Assembly (NCBI GenBank): GCA_022885665.1 | Contig: JAGQDJ010000024.1 | Location: forward strand, 620,001-684,000 | Direction: 5' to 3' | Length of the DNA stretch: 64,000 bases | From: Triops longicaudatus | Lineage: Eukaryota; Arthropoda; Branchiopoda; Notostraca; Triopsidae | Part shown: positions 26,901 through 37,984 of the stretch, piece by piece | Numbering within the stretch: position 1 is the stretch's first letter | How the letters are laid out: each line of letters starts with the position of its first letter | Program-made: the position numbers and the translations under genes | Notes under the pieces: model-generated | The model's database searches: none | The model's input: only the letters and a program-made list of their open reading frames with translations | Told to the model about the DNA's origin: nothing

Positions 26901-29900
26901 CGAGATGCTCTTGATTATCTTTTGAAGTGGCCTAATCAGTGCAAGGGCGTGTGCCGAGAACTCGGGCCGCGGGGCCAGGCACCGAGCCATTATTGATCTC
27001 ACTAGGACGTCTGGACGCTGGGGACGCCACTGAGGGGCGTACGAAAAGAAAAGCCAACGAGAACGGGAGGGCGCTTACAATATTATCCCGAAAAGAGAGT
27101 GAGGGAGCTCGTGGACGTCGAACGAATATTGCCCAGGCCTATTGAACTACAATCATAGCAAAGAGCTCGGAGCTTTTATATTAAATAAAAATAGCCTTTT
27201 AGTTTATTTTAGCTTGGGGGATTGCCCTCTTTCCATTTTTGCATTGTAAATAACCCTCGTGTGGCGTTGTTTTAACTTTTTTTTTTTACCGTAGGGATGG
27301 GGGGGGGGGAGAGAATTCAGGGAGATATGATCTTTTCCTTTAGCTTTTGTATTACGCGCTTGGCTGAGTTTGAAATTAAGAAATGTCTTGGGTAAGGTGA
27401 TGTATGTTGGAACGTTTGCGTTTACTTTTGGCTGTGTAGACTTTGCGGGGTTAGGAGGCGGACAGGATGGCGCAGAGTAAATGTGGGTGGGTTGTATGTT
27501 TCTAATAGTGGTGGGGGGGAAGTTGGAACGCGCGGGGAGGGTTAAGTTGTACCCCAGCTGTGGATTTATGGTCTTGCATGTTTCCTAAGTCTAATAGGAA
27601 ATGTAGTTGTATGCGGGAGGCCTGAGAAAAGAACTCGGGGAGGTTGGGATTCGGGCAGTGGTCATTCGGTGCTGGCTAGGTTCCTCTCACAGATTTCTAC
27701 GAGGCCAAAAGAAAGAGAGGAGGGTTGCATCGTCAATCAATATTTCATCAATAAAGACGAGGAGGAAATGGGGAGGCAAGCGTACGAAAAGAAAGAAGGT
27801 GACCATGACACATGGAGGTGGACAGTGGGTTGCTAACGTCATCACTAATCAGCGTATATTCGAGCTGGTCTCTTGCAGGAACAAAGCATCCCCGGATGCC
27901 AACATGACAAAACAATTGGTTTAGTAGCTCATGCAGGATTTGTAAAGGAAGTTTCAACAATGAACGTCATAAAAGGTTTTCGAACCGTTGGAAAAGCGTC
28001 AATAATATTAGTGAATAAAGTACAGTAATAGTATAAATTTAATGTATTGAGAAATGTTTGATTTGTTAGTTTCAGCATTCTTTTGTGTTTACTTTTAGAA
28101 TCGAGCGCGTTATTTGCATTGCCCAATGGAGGTAATTTCCAATTACATGGCCTAAACCTTGCCCAGCAAGTGAAACTTGAACGAGAGAAGCTCAAAGAGG
28201 ACAGTGGAGAGGTTTGGTCCGCCCGGCACAAACTTTCTTCACCCGAGTGGGAACGTATGCAGTCGCAGGAGCCAAGTGACTTAACGTCCGCCCACCAGCA
28301 AGCTAAAATGGACCGCGCCAGAATTAAAGAAGAAAGTCACGAGATTTGGGCCGCTCACCGCAAATCTTCCTCACCCGATTGGGAGCGTATGCAAGAGTAT
28401 GCCAAAAGCCTCGGGTATTCGGTGTTGGCCAGCCGGGCAGCAGGGGGAGAAAATGGCGGTGAAGGCCGTAAGAGTACAGAAAACCACCCGGTGTCCAGTC
28501 CGCCGCCCATCATTACGAGTTCCAGCCGTTCATCCGTTGTCCGCCCTATGCCGCAACGTAGTCCTAGTCCGCCATTGGAAGATGAAAGTCTTTTGGATTC
28601 ACCGATGGGAGAACCACAGTCCGATCTGGAAGATTCCATGGATTCGGATGGGGAAGCTTTAAATTTGGTAAAAAAAAAAAGATTTATGAAACTCAAAAGA
28701 ACATGAATAGAATGTATGATTTGAATATTGATAATTGGAATAAAATAGCTAATGATTGTTACTTACTGGTAGGCTCGGGAGTCCCAGCGTTCGCATAACG
28801 TAAACAGCAAGGGGAATGACACGAGTCATATCAATGAGGCTTTGGCCGCTTACAATGCACCTGCCGCCGCTGCTGTCAATCTACGGGCAGCTTTAGCGAC
28901 CTTACAAGCCGGTCAGTTATCATTGGGACAAGTAAGGATATAAATTGGCTTAGAAAATTGGGAAATACAGTTTTTTAATTGGTATCCATCCTCTAGTTGA
29001 TGACATTGGGAGCCCAAGCACAACATCAGAATCTATTGTTGCAAAATCCTTTGACAGCTGCTGGCCAGTTACCGGTATCGGCTGCCTTGCCTGCGCTAGG
29101 CAATCTTACACCGCAGGACATACAAGTAAGTTATAATTGTTACGACTTTCCTTTTTCTCGCTTGAGGGCAAAAACTACAATAAACGATTGCATTTTTTTT
29201 GCAGACGTTGCAACAGTCTCTTCAGCTTCAGATGGCTTTGATGCAGCAAGGCGCGAACCCGGCGCTTAACCAGCAAACCCAGTTGTTTTTTCAAACTCAA
29301 GTACAGCAAGCGATTGTGCAAGCGGCGCAACAATTTCAGCAATTGCACAAACAACAACAGCATCAACGTAGTGGTCCCACCAATGCCCCCACTTCTGCGG
29401 CCAATACTGCAGCAGGCAACTTCGCCGACCTCCCACCCCATAGTCAACCACCGCGTTCTCCTGCTCACGTTAATCATCACCCTCACAATGTTCGCACTCC
29501 TTCTTCCTCTTCTTCAGCCTCTTCGGGACCCACCCATCCTTTAGGAAATACCTCCTCCCATGGCGGCCATATTCATAACCAGGCGCCCTTGTACGATTTG
29601 CCACCAGAAGAAACCACAGATTTGGAAGAATTGGAACAATTTGCCAAAACTTTTAAGCAACGGCGGATCAAGCTAGGTAAATAGAATATTCTACCACCTT
29701 TTGCGATTACTTGCAAAAATGCACCTAATATGTCATATATTGTATCCTTTATCTTTATTTCCTTATATTTTATTCATTTGTTTTCATGGTACTGTTTATT
29801 TATATGTCAGATTTAAGTCATAGGTAATTACTATGCATTACTATGCATTAGGAAAATGAAATTCGTGTATTAATGAAGGAATTGTTTTGAATTCTAGGTT

Positions 29901-30888
29901 TCACTCAAGGCGACGTTGGATTAGCAATGGGCAAATTGTACGGCAACGACTTCTCACAAACCACAATTTCGCGTTTCGAGGCACTAAACCTATCATTTAA
30001 GAACATGTGCAAGCTAAAGCCATTGTTACAGAAATGGCTCGAAGATGCTGACGCGTCACTGTGTAGCAACGGCGGCAACATGGGTAACGCAGGTTTTGGT
30101 ACCGGTGGAAGCAGCCTCGGAGGCGGTGGGGGCGGAGCTGGTAGTGGTAGCAATATGGGCTCCAGTAACGGCGGCATGTGCTCGCCGCTCGGTGGTGGAG
30201 GCGGTAACGACACTCTAGGTCGTCGACGCAAGAAGCGAACAAGCATTGAGACTAGTGTACGCGTCGCTTTGGAGAGAGCGTTTTTATCGAATCCGAAACC
30301 AACGAGTGAAGAGATTACGATGTTGGCTGACGGACTGTGCATGGAAAAGGAAGTTGTGCGAGTTTGGTTCTGCAATCGGTAAGAATTACTTGACCTTGAC
30401 AGCCCTGGCGTATAGAAATTATTTTCGGTTTTTCTTTTTCCGTTATATATTGAAGGCGCCAAAAAGAGAAGCGGATCAACCCTCCCAGCGCAGCTATCGG
30501 CAGTCCGTCAATGGGTTTAATGCCCCCTTCCGCGCAGTCACCTACCAGCGGTCACAGTCAGGGTAACAGCAACCCGTGTACACCCACACCTACCTCGACG
30601 GCTATGTTTTCCTCCATTGCGTCGATCACACCGCCGGCGTCCCATCCTGGCTTGAATTCATCGCCATTATCACCTGATCCCTCACAAACCGGCCCTCTGC
30701 CGCTTTCTTTAGTAACCAGCACCCATTCGCTGGGCTCCACACCTTATGGCCAGCACTTACGTCAGTCGCCACCTTCCTCATCGCCAGTACCCTTGTCCCT
30801 CACGTACAATGCAGCTACCACCACGACCGCCCGAATGGCTGGTGGTGTCCAGTTACCGGCAGCAGTAATGGCCGTGAAAACAGAATAA
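17923..30888 (+). CDS. nub: Nubbin/Pdm (POU class 2, Oct1-like) transcription factor
   Basis: Sequence-specific nuclear factor binding octamer-type DNA. Coding exons: 17923-18460, 28099-28667, 28773-28931, 28997-29125, 29205-29676, 29898-30378, 30456-30888, with optional 25933-25992. All junctions are GT/AG and phases agree. The product is 926 residues, or 946 with the cassette. The N-terminal part is His/Ala/Met-rich, followed by an acidic serine stretch. Residues 202-234 and 246-278 are a tandem repeat, then Gln-rich regions. The POU-specific domain spans about 604-674 (DLEELEQFAKTFKQRRIKLG start). A Gly-rich linker leads to the POU homeodomain at 731-790 (RRRKKRTSIE ... VWFCNRRQKEKR), with the Cys at homeodomain position 50 typical of POU proteins. 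The Ser/Pro/Thr-rich tail ends at TAA. An in-frame stop just upstream supports the start. Class 2 is clear from the domains; orthology to nub rather than pdm2 is inferred. Confidence 0.93.
18461..25932 (+). other. First long intron of the POU gene
   Basis: Begins with a good donor (GTGAGT) after the first coding exon and runs to the polypyrimidine tract and CAG before the cassette exon. No convincing coding exon lies inside. A 102-codon frame at 24911-25219 ends in a consensus-like donor, but its splice phase (2) does not fit the next exons (phase 1). Long introns in fly nub separate alternative promoters, so a second promoter here is possible but unproven. Confidence 0.6.
25933..25992 (+). 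other. nub: 60-nt cassette exon of the POU gene
   Basis: A 60-nt open segment with a strong acceptor (long pyrimidine tract, TTGCAG) and donor (AAAG|GTATAC). It starts and ends in phase 1, so including it adds 20 residues (DPPVKDVDPEER core) and skipping it keeps the frame between 18460 and 28099. That symmetry is typical of an alternatively spliced exon. It is called from splice signals and frame only. Confidence 0.6.
25993..28098 (+). other. Second long intron of the POU gene
   Basis: About 2.1 kb between the cassette exon and the exon carrying the internal repeat. It contains a G-run near 27300 and purine-rich stretches. I see no coding exon with matching phase. Confidence 0.55.
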
Positions 30889-33800
30889 AGCTGACGTTGA
30901 AAGGAAGAAACCTACCTGCGCCTCCCGCAATTTTTTCCAACCCCAAATCTCGTAGTGAAACTACTACCTCAATTTATTTTGCGGATTTGACAACCCCCTA
31001 AAGCAAAAAGGAGACGGAATTATTTCTTTCTCCATCCTCGTCAGTATATAGAAAAGTCCTTGGAAGTTACTCAAGAGTCACTAAGTTTTTTTTATCGTTC
31101 CTCGAACCTAAAGATGCCCCTTTTTTCTCTACTGTTTACTTTTGTTAATAGTGTTTCGAAAATCACCCTTTTTGTGATAAAAAACGAGTATTCAGTTTTC
31201 CAAATTTCGGATTTTCGGAACGGATTGGAAGGACAGAAAGAGAAGATGCGGGGGATCTCGGGCCAAGAATGCTTGTATCATCGAAAAGAATTTTTGGTGA
31301 TGGTCTGTGATTAGCTTCAAGAATTGGCGTTCCGTAACATTGGGATTCGGCAAGATGGCAAAAATTTCCCTCCCACAAGCTTTTAAGCCCCGTCCTATAT
31401 TTAGTTCCTGCCAGTTCTCACCGTAGTTGAAGCACCCTCAAAAAAAAAAACCCAGTGCACATTGGGCTTTTTTAGAGAAAAAGAAAAATTACCCACCAAA
31501 ATCGTATAGCGAAGTCGAAGAAGACTTGCGGAAGAAAAGGAGGATGACGTGGCTGTTGATTGGCAAAAGCTGCGACTGTGTTTACCTGGTGCAAATGTTA
31601 CGGAGCGCAAGCGTGCTTGGAAGATGTTTTATTGAATGGACAAGTTGTAACTCAAGACGCGTTTACCTCACAATTGAAAGACGTTGCTTGAGTGTCATGA
31701 ACATAAAAAGTGCAGATATAGGGGCTGTATCCCTCTAATCCTTACAATTTCACACAAAAGTTCCTCACACAAACCTTAGACCTTGGCAAGGGCTTGTTGA
31801 CCTGCTATTTTTCCAAGAAGCTGTCGGTGTTTATAGATTTTTTTCTTGACTTTTCTGTCCTTATGTTGAAACCTTGTACATATGGCGGATTCCTGGTTAC
31901 CTAAAAATAGGCGAAAACAGCAGAAATCGGTATTTCTAGACGGAGTCAACCGCAGCTCACATCATTGGAAAAAAAAATGTTTTATTTATTTACCAATTTT
32001 TAGTTATGTTTAAACCTCGTTTCTTTGGAACGGCTGGGATCATTTTGAGTTTTAGCGCGATCTCTTTACAAGTAATTTTCTGGCTTTGGGTGGGTTTGTT
32101 TGCTGTTGACTCCGATTTAGTAAAAAGAAAAAAATTGCTGTTCGACTGTCGAGTTAAACCCTGTTAAAATTCCTTGTCGTTTGTTTGTTGGTTACGGGAA
32201 TTCCGTAGTTTCAAAGAAGAGAGAAAATATTGTATTTTTTTCTAACACCGCGCAGAGAAAGAGAAAAATCGTTCCTTTTTGGAGTGGATTCACACAAGCG
32301 AATCCTTCATTGGTTGGTGTCGTGTAAAGATAAACGCAAAGTTCCTGTTCCATGCCCTTATAGTTAATAATAGTAGCCTTAACGGAGAGCATTGAGGTCC
32401 ATGTTTTTTTCTTTCTTTTGGAAAATGTTTTTGGTTTATTCGGAAAATGTGAACGTTATTGAAATGAACATATCTCAAGAATGCTTAATGTTGTATGCGT
32501 TATTTTTCTTTTGAGTTGCGTTGCTCGTATCTTTGACCATTTAGTTTTCGGTCATTTTTCAGTTTGCATGCTTTTTGTTGCTCAGAGCTAAGATGGGTCC
32601 ATGGCAATAGCACGAGCCAAATTCGTAAAAAAGCAGTGTAGACTGTTGTTTTTGACTCGGTTAAGAAACGTGTAATTGAGCGTCTAGGTGAAGTTACCTG
32701 CCCAGCTATCTAAAGGTAACTGAAACAATCAGATTGGCATTGTTCCTTGCTAGGCGAAAAATGTGCCGATTTGGGCCACTCTTTTTGATATCGCTTAAAA
32801 AGCGCTAAACATTCGGTCTTAGATTTGCGAGAAATTCTCATGAGCGCTCCAATTTTTTATCAATCCCCTTCTTTACCCAAATCGCCGTCGTATTTAGGTT
32901 CCCATGGAAACTGCTGTAAGGTTACAAATATCCCAGTGACACGATGCTGTCCAAGATTGCATTCTTAAATCTATGAGTATTATTCACACTGTCTGCGAGT
33001 CTGTGTAGTCCTTTCCCTTTTGCGAAAACCGAGGTGAATCTAAACTCTAAGCGCGTGCATGTCAGAGACACTCTTGTAAATACCGTGCAACCTTAGGCCT
33101 TAATTACACCCACTAAATGTTCCTATTCCCCCTGGTTCCTGCTCTAAACAACAGTGGCAAGAAAGTCATCTGTAGTCCCGTCAACTGAATTTCTCCGAGT
33201 TCCTATATTTGTGTAGGAATAGTCCAATTTAACTGTTGGCGTTCCGTGTCGTCAGTTGTTCCGCGATGAAAATATCATGCCCCTGTGGACCGGTTATTAT
33301 TACAAGACAGATCAATCTGCTCTGGTGTTCAAAAAGCTGTGTCATTGAGCTCTTGTTTCCCGAAGTCTTTGCAAGGCTTAAGGTACTCAAGTAGTTTTTA
33401 CTACACAACAATGCTTTTCGTGCCAAGGCATAGACGGGAGAGGATAAAACAAACGGTTTACTACCCGGGTTTTGAAAATCAAAAACTTTGTATTCATTGC
33501 GCGTTTGTAAATATAAAAGTATCTTTAAACCTCAATGTTCTTTTCACCGGATTTTGCCTTCAATAGTCACAAGTAGGCTAATTATCCATTCGGTCGCTGG
33601 AGGATAAGATATAAGCTTTAAACGTTCAACATAAACAGCTCGTTTCTTACTCATCTGCTACATCTGTATTTGTCACGCACAGGCAAATAAAGGTAACGCA
33701 GATTTAATTTTACAAGGCAGAAACCGACACCGAAACATGGTGACAGAATTCAATTCAGTCGCAATGTAGAGAAAGAAAGATTTTTTTCTTCGAAGAAAGA

Positions 33801-34200
33801 AAGATTTTTTTCTTTCTTTTTTAATTCATTAACGTCAACGACGCTATTTAGTAACCTCACCTCTAGAATGTTTTAGATTGCTTAGTTTGCTTCAAGTAAT
33901 TCAAAGTAAATACTTTTCAAGTCCACTGTGGAGGCAGATTAAAAGAATGTTTTTGCAATACGTGTCTACTCCATTATCGAAATCGTCTACCAACTTTCGA
34001 ATATCTTCGACTTTTCGGTCTACTGGCCATTTTCACACATATCCTCATAGCTTGACAACATATTTGAGCGTCGCGCCAAATTAGCCATTCTGACCGCAAG
34101 GTGGCTATGCAATGTCTTGGTTCGGTTTGGGAAGCTAAGCATTTTGTACGCGCGTTAAATAATAACAGTCTCTTTCATTGGTAAAACTCAGTTGTAAGCC
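30889..34200. other. 3' flank of the POU gene and intergenic DNA
   Basis: It probably includes the POU gene's 3' UTR. I see no AATAAA close after the stop, so the transcript end cannot be placed. No coding region is supported. The stretch is A+T rich with T-runs and a short duplicated purine/pyrimidine block near 33.8 kb. Confidence 0.5.
33772..33822. repeat. Short direct repeat, purine/pyrimidine block
   Basis: The motif GAAAGAAAGATTTTTTTCTT occurs twice in a row, separated by a few bases. Each copy is also self-complementary (GAAAGA against TCTTTC), so the block can form hairpins. Confidence 0.75.
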
Positions 34201-34617
34201 ATGATAGCTTCTAAACTAAAGATTTTGTGGGGTCACTCATCGAAAGACAAATTTGTGACATGGGGTGAAGAAGTCAGTTTTTTCCGTATCGAAGATCTCA
34301 ACAGGAATACAGTCGAAAACAACAAACTGCCAAGTAGGTGCGTGTATCCATTCCATTCAGATACTTAAATCCGTTCTTAATTACGCGGAGTTCCTGAGGA
34401 TTTTTTTATTTCTAGGATTTCAGTTGTCCTAAGTGACATGAGCTAATCTTATCGGTGCTGTACCGAAATTTGTTTGTGCAAAATGTTTGGCTTGGTGTCC
34501 AGCTCGTGATCCGGAAGGTCTGGTGGCAATTGGTCAAGCAAGTGGCCAAATCTTGCTGACAGCTTACCAGGTACAAGTGACCCAGAACCTGGGTGGACGC
34601 GAATGCCGTAAGTTTTT
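34201..34617 (+). pseudogene. Truncated Mios (GATOR2 WD40 protein) start
   Basis: Two exon-like pieces encode the beginning of Mios (missing oocyte), a GATOR2 subunit that acts on TORC1 at lysosomes. Piece 1 (34201-34337) starts MIASKLKILWG and contains DKFVTWGEEVSFF, like the first WD40 strands of Mios. Piece 2 (34416-34617) contains AKCLAWCP and EGLVAIGQASGQILLTAY, the next blade. The junction is AG|GTGCGT to TCTAG. In piece 2 the frame entered from piece 1 hits TAA at 34444-34446, while the homologous frame continues one register away, so there is a frameshift. A donor-like GTAAGT follows at 34618, but no further Mios exons are found. Retained introns argue against retroposition. A sequencing error could explain the frameshift but not the missing rest of the gene. 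Confidence 0.75.
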
Positions 34618-34800
34618 TTATTATTATTTTTCCTTTTTGTAGACCAATTTTGGCGTCTGACCCGCATTATTCATTTCAGTTCCTTAACTCCAAAACTGCT
34701 AGTCCGATTCTTAATATTTTAGAGTCAAAAAATTCTTTCTTTTTTTCTTTAACTTTTCTGATTACGTACTACTATTATTACTATTATCATTACTAGTTTA

Positions 34801-34890
34801 GCTAGAGCTGGAGCGTTCCTGATCTTGATCTGGATTTCGGACCTGGATGTAGATCTCGGGTATGGATCTGGACCTGTCTCGGATCTCGGT
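34801..34890. repeat. Degenerate GATCTGGA/GATCTCGG repeat
   Basis: About 90 bp made of variants of a 6-8 bp unit around GATCT followed by GGA or CGG. It lies between the Mios and OGA relics. Confidence 0.55.
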
Positions 34891-34942
34891 CGCTTAACGC
34901 GATTATGACCCCGCTTTACGTTGTTTCTTTCGAGTCCATTTT

Positions 34943-35370
34943 TCGATCAGGAAAGGTATGCCGCGTATATTCACTTGTAGTCCCCGCTTTACATGACCAA
35001 TTCCGCTCTTTGCGATTCTTACTTCGCTTTGCGAAATTTTTACCCCATTATGTATCGTTGTTTGACTGATATGTCAACTTAATTCACCTCTTTACGTGAC
35101 TTTTCTCTGTTCTTTACGTTCACGTCATTTTTTGTGATTTTCGTCCCACGTAACTTCATTTTTCGACTGATTGATATAATTGCTTCCGAGTACGGTCTGG
35201 TAGGATTTTTTTTACCGATGTAGGTAGTAAGTTACTTTGTCGAGGCTTATCTTATGAAAGTAATTTAGAACTGCTTCTCTCTCTCATTTCGTCGACAGGA
35301 AAGGCATCCGGCGTATATTTACTTACATCCCTCACTCTACGTGGCTTCCTCCACTCTGTGCTATTTTTAC
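34943..35370. repeat. Imperfect direct repeat pair
   Basis: A segment of roughly 75 bp at about 34943-35020 (GGAAAGGTATGCCGCGTATA) recurs at about 35293-35370 (GGAAAGGCATCCGGCGTATA), with the following TTCACTT/TTTACTT and CGCTTTAC/CACTCTAC parts also alike. Between them are further CTTTACGT-type motifs. This looks like a degraded tandem or dispersed repeat. Confidence 0.55.
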
Positions 35371-35423
35371 CCGACAAGTGGTATTAGTATAAATCACACT
35401 GAGTTATTCCATCCCGACAAGTG

Positions 35424-36505
35424 TATACCATCCAGCCATACCTCGGCACTGACGAAAGTCAGGTTAATAGCATTTGTGAGCAGCTTTTCAGAAGCAAAAT
35501 TGCAACAAGTTTGTTGGAGCAACATCCTCAAATCCTAGGAGACAAGTAAGCTTTCTACTTCTCGAATTTTAACTTGAATATTGTATGTAATTACCCTTTA
35601 ACATAGGTAGGTTTCATTATCTTCGACTATAAATATTGATAAGTAAATGTATTTGATTAATTTATTAAATATAAGAGTAGATTAATGGATGACGTTATTA
35701 ATTTTCATAATAAATTAGTGTTTTTATTGTTAGGCTTCTGGGTGCTTTCTTGGCACTGTCGACCGGATTGTGTTTCGTAGTAGAAGATAATAATGGAATT
35801 GTTGGGTATGCCGTAGCCGTTGCAAATGCGAAACAGTTTCGCCAGCGGTGCCAAGTAGCCTGGGCTCCCGAACTGGAGACGGGATATGCTTCAGTAATGC
35901 AAGACGAGTTCCGTAAAGGTATTTTCCGACAGTCTACTTAAAAAAATATACGGAGTGAAAACTTTCGTATTCTTTAGGAACTCATGGAGAGTTTGCATAA
36001 AGATCGAACAGAGGCTGAAATTTTCTGTAGCCAGCATCCTTCACAGTTAATTGTAAGCCTGTTCAGCTCGATAGGGGATCAATCCGTTGCCAAACGCCTA
36101 GTAACTTGCGTGGTACCTGCCTTAAAAGCGCATGGTAAGATTCCGTAATTGACTTCAGTTCTTGAAAATACTTTAATTTCCATTTCTAAAACTTGTTTTA
36201 GAAATTTCTCGCTTTATCTTATGTCTTTTTATTCCTTTGTGTGGCGGTATTTAATATAGTAGTAATTTTTAAATTTTTCTATTGAGGTATGCATTTATTA
36301 GGGCTGTAGGAACAAAAGTTATTACTTTTGTACTTACCATGTAACTTTTAGTATTTTAATGTTATAGTATATGTATTAATATTTTTGTGTTTCGATTAAT
36401 CAAGATTCATCCGAATGTCACGTGGAAGTGGAACGAGAGGACATGGCAGCCGTGGAATTCTACGGGAAATTTTGGGCGTGTCTTCTAGTGTCTTCCTTTA
36501 ATTAA
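35424..36505 (+). pseudogene. C-terminal fragment of O-GlcNAcase (OGA)
   Basis: Four exon-like pieces encode the C-terminal acetyltransferase-like domain of OGA, the enzyme that removes O-GlcNAc from proteins. Pieces are 35424-35545 (YTIQPYLGTDESQV), 35734-35918 (LLGAFLALSTGLCFVVEDNN, GIVGYAVAVANAKQF), 35978-36134 (DQSVAKRLVTC) and 36405-36505 (EVEREDMAAVEFYGK). Junctions 1-2 and 3-4 are phase-consistent, but piece 2 ends in phase 1 while piece 3 reads in phase 0, so the frame is broken. After FYGK the sequence no longer follows the family and stops within about ten codons. The catalytic GH84 domain is absent from the window. An unusual internal acceptor at about 35990 would restore frame at the cost of conserved residues, so a pseudogene is the simpler reading. 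Confidence 0.72.
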
Positions 36506-36930
36506 TTCACCCTTTTTTATGTACTGGCCGAAACCGTTTGGTTCTTTTTTTTTTTTTTTTTTTTTTTAAACTAACTACGTTTGGTCGTAAGTTTTCTAGT
36601 CTGTTATTCTTCCATAATCGCTTCTTGTAAAAGGCTGCTGTGTCGAACGGCTAAGCCTTATTTTCACTCACTTGAATCCGAATTGCTATGCGAAATATAC
36701 TGATTTAATTAGAATACTGTTTTCTTGCTTAGCTTTACTAATTTCAAATCTTGGCTATGAAATGTGAAGTAGTGTTGTGAATTTATGATTATTTTGTTTA
36801 ATTGTGAGTTCAGAAGTTCAATATCAATTTCCAGACGGCATTCAAGGAGATTCCCCATACTTTGTATGCGATAAGATTCTTATAATTCCAAATTCATCAT
36901 TTGGAATAACTTGATAATGTTCTGGACGTC
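36506..36930. other. Short AT-rich intergenic stretch
   Basis: Contains a T-run near 36547-36567 directly after the OGA relic. I see no gene. Confidence 0.5.
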
Positions 36931-36933
36931 GTA

Positions 36934-36978
36934 ATATATTGCAATTTGCAATATATTGCAAATTGCAATATATTGCAA
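36934..36978. repeat. Palindromic ATATATTGCAA block
   Basis: The unit TTGCAATATATTGCAA is itself a palindrome and occurs in overlapping copies joined by AATTTGC/CAAATT. The whole 45 bp can fold back on itself. Confidence 0.85.
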
Positions 36979-37186
36979 CCTTCCCTGTTGACTACAGTAT
37001 TTCATATTGAACAAACGTCCTGACAGAAAGAAGTCTAGAAATAATCAAAGAACAGTAGTAGTTAGCATCTTTGACAAGTTACAAAGGTAACATACCACCG
37101 GAATTTTTTGTATTTAAAACAAGTCTTAAGCAAGATAACCACGACCCTATTAATGGAAACTGTTTCTTCGAAAATTTATTGTTGGT

Positions 37187-37188
<2 letters not shown>

Positions 37189-37225
<37 letters not shown>
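37189..37225. repeat. (TA)n microsatellite
   Basis: About 18 TA units, lying directly upstream of the SINE. Confidence 0.95.
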
Positions 37226-37229
<4 letters not shown>

Positions 37230-37244
37230 ACAATTATTTTTAAA

Positions 37245-37515
37245 GTATTATGGCCGAGCGGTCTAAGTCTTCGACTTGGGACCGTGAGGTCGTGGGTTCG
37301 TTCCCCATGTTTGACGTTTGGTTTTTCAGAGGAAAGGACACTTTCAATCCCTTATCCTACTTCCTATGGTACCTGGTATATCCCAATAAAATGGAATTGC
37401 CAAGATTGCCACGGGAAGCAGGAAAAGGGATAGGAAAGAGTGAACGAGGCTTCGAAAAGCATGATGCTGGCATCGTGCATCGCACTTTTTCCCATGTTAT
37501 TCCTTATGGGATTTG
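37245..37515 (+). mobile_element. tRNA-derived SINE
   Basis: The head contains an internal Pol III promoter: box A TGGCCGAGCGG at 37251-37261 and box B GGTTCGTTCCC at 37295-37305. The 44-nt spacing is as in Leu/Ser-type tRNAs with a long variable arm. GGTCTAAG after box A fits a Leu-type D-loop. The acceptor-stem ends do not pair, so this is not a functional tRNA. About 200 bp of unrelated body follows, as in SINEs. End points and target-site duplications are not clear, so the 3' limit is approximate. Confidence 0.72.
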
Positions 37516-37984
37516 AAAATTTTTGGCTCCTGAGACGCCCTCAGGGCATAATTTCATATTCAAGCTCAGTTTTTTCGCTTAATTGAAGGGCTAGCGCAAT
37601 AATTCTTACAGATTCGGAATCCTTACGCGGAGGGGAATAGTTTTCATAGCTTAATTTGCATATTCCAAACATTCGGTCAATTGGAGTACGAGATGATAAT
37701 GGACGACATCTTTGCCCATAATTGAATGCCGTTTACGTTGACATGGACTACCATATACCATTGCGATGGCCAATATATTCAACTCACGAAGTGTATAAGA
37801 CAACGTTTAAATTTCATAATATTTTTTTGGGCAAATACCGAACAGTAACTTACCTTCCACAAAATTAAGGACTTTCGTGTAAGAGAAGCCTTAGCAGAAA
37901 CATCTGGTGTCGCGTTAAGAGAGATTTTTCTATTTAACTGAATCTCTCGAATATGCTAATTAAGTCCGCTTGTTCCATTTTCAT

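Noticed and set aside
37251..37305. Functional tRNA gene
   Set aside because: Box A and box B are good, but the acceptor stem cannot pair and the sequence continues into a SINE-like body.
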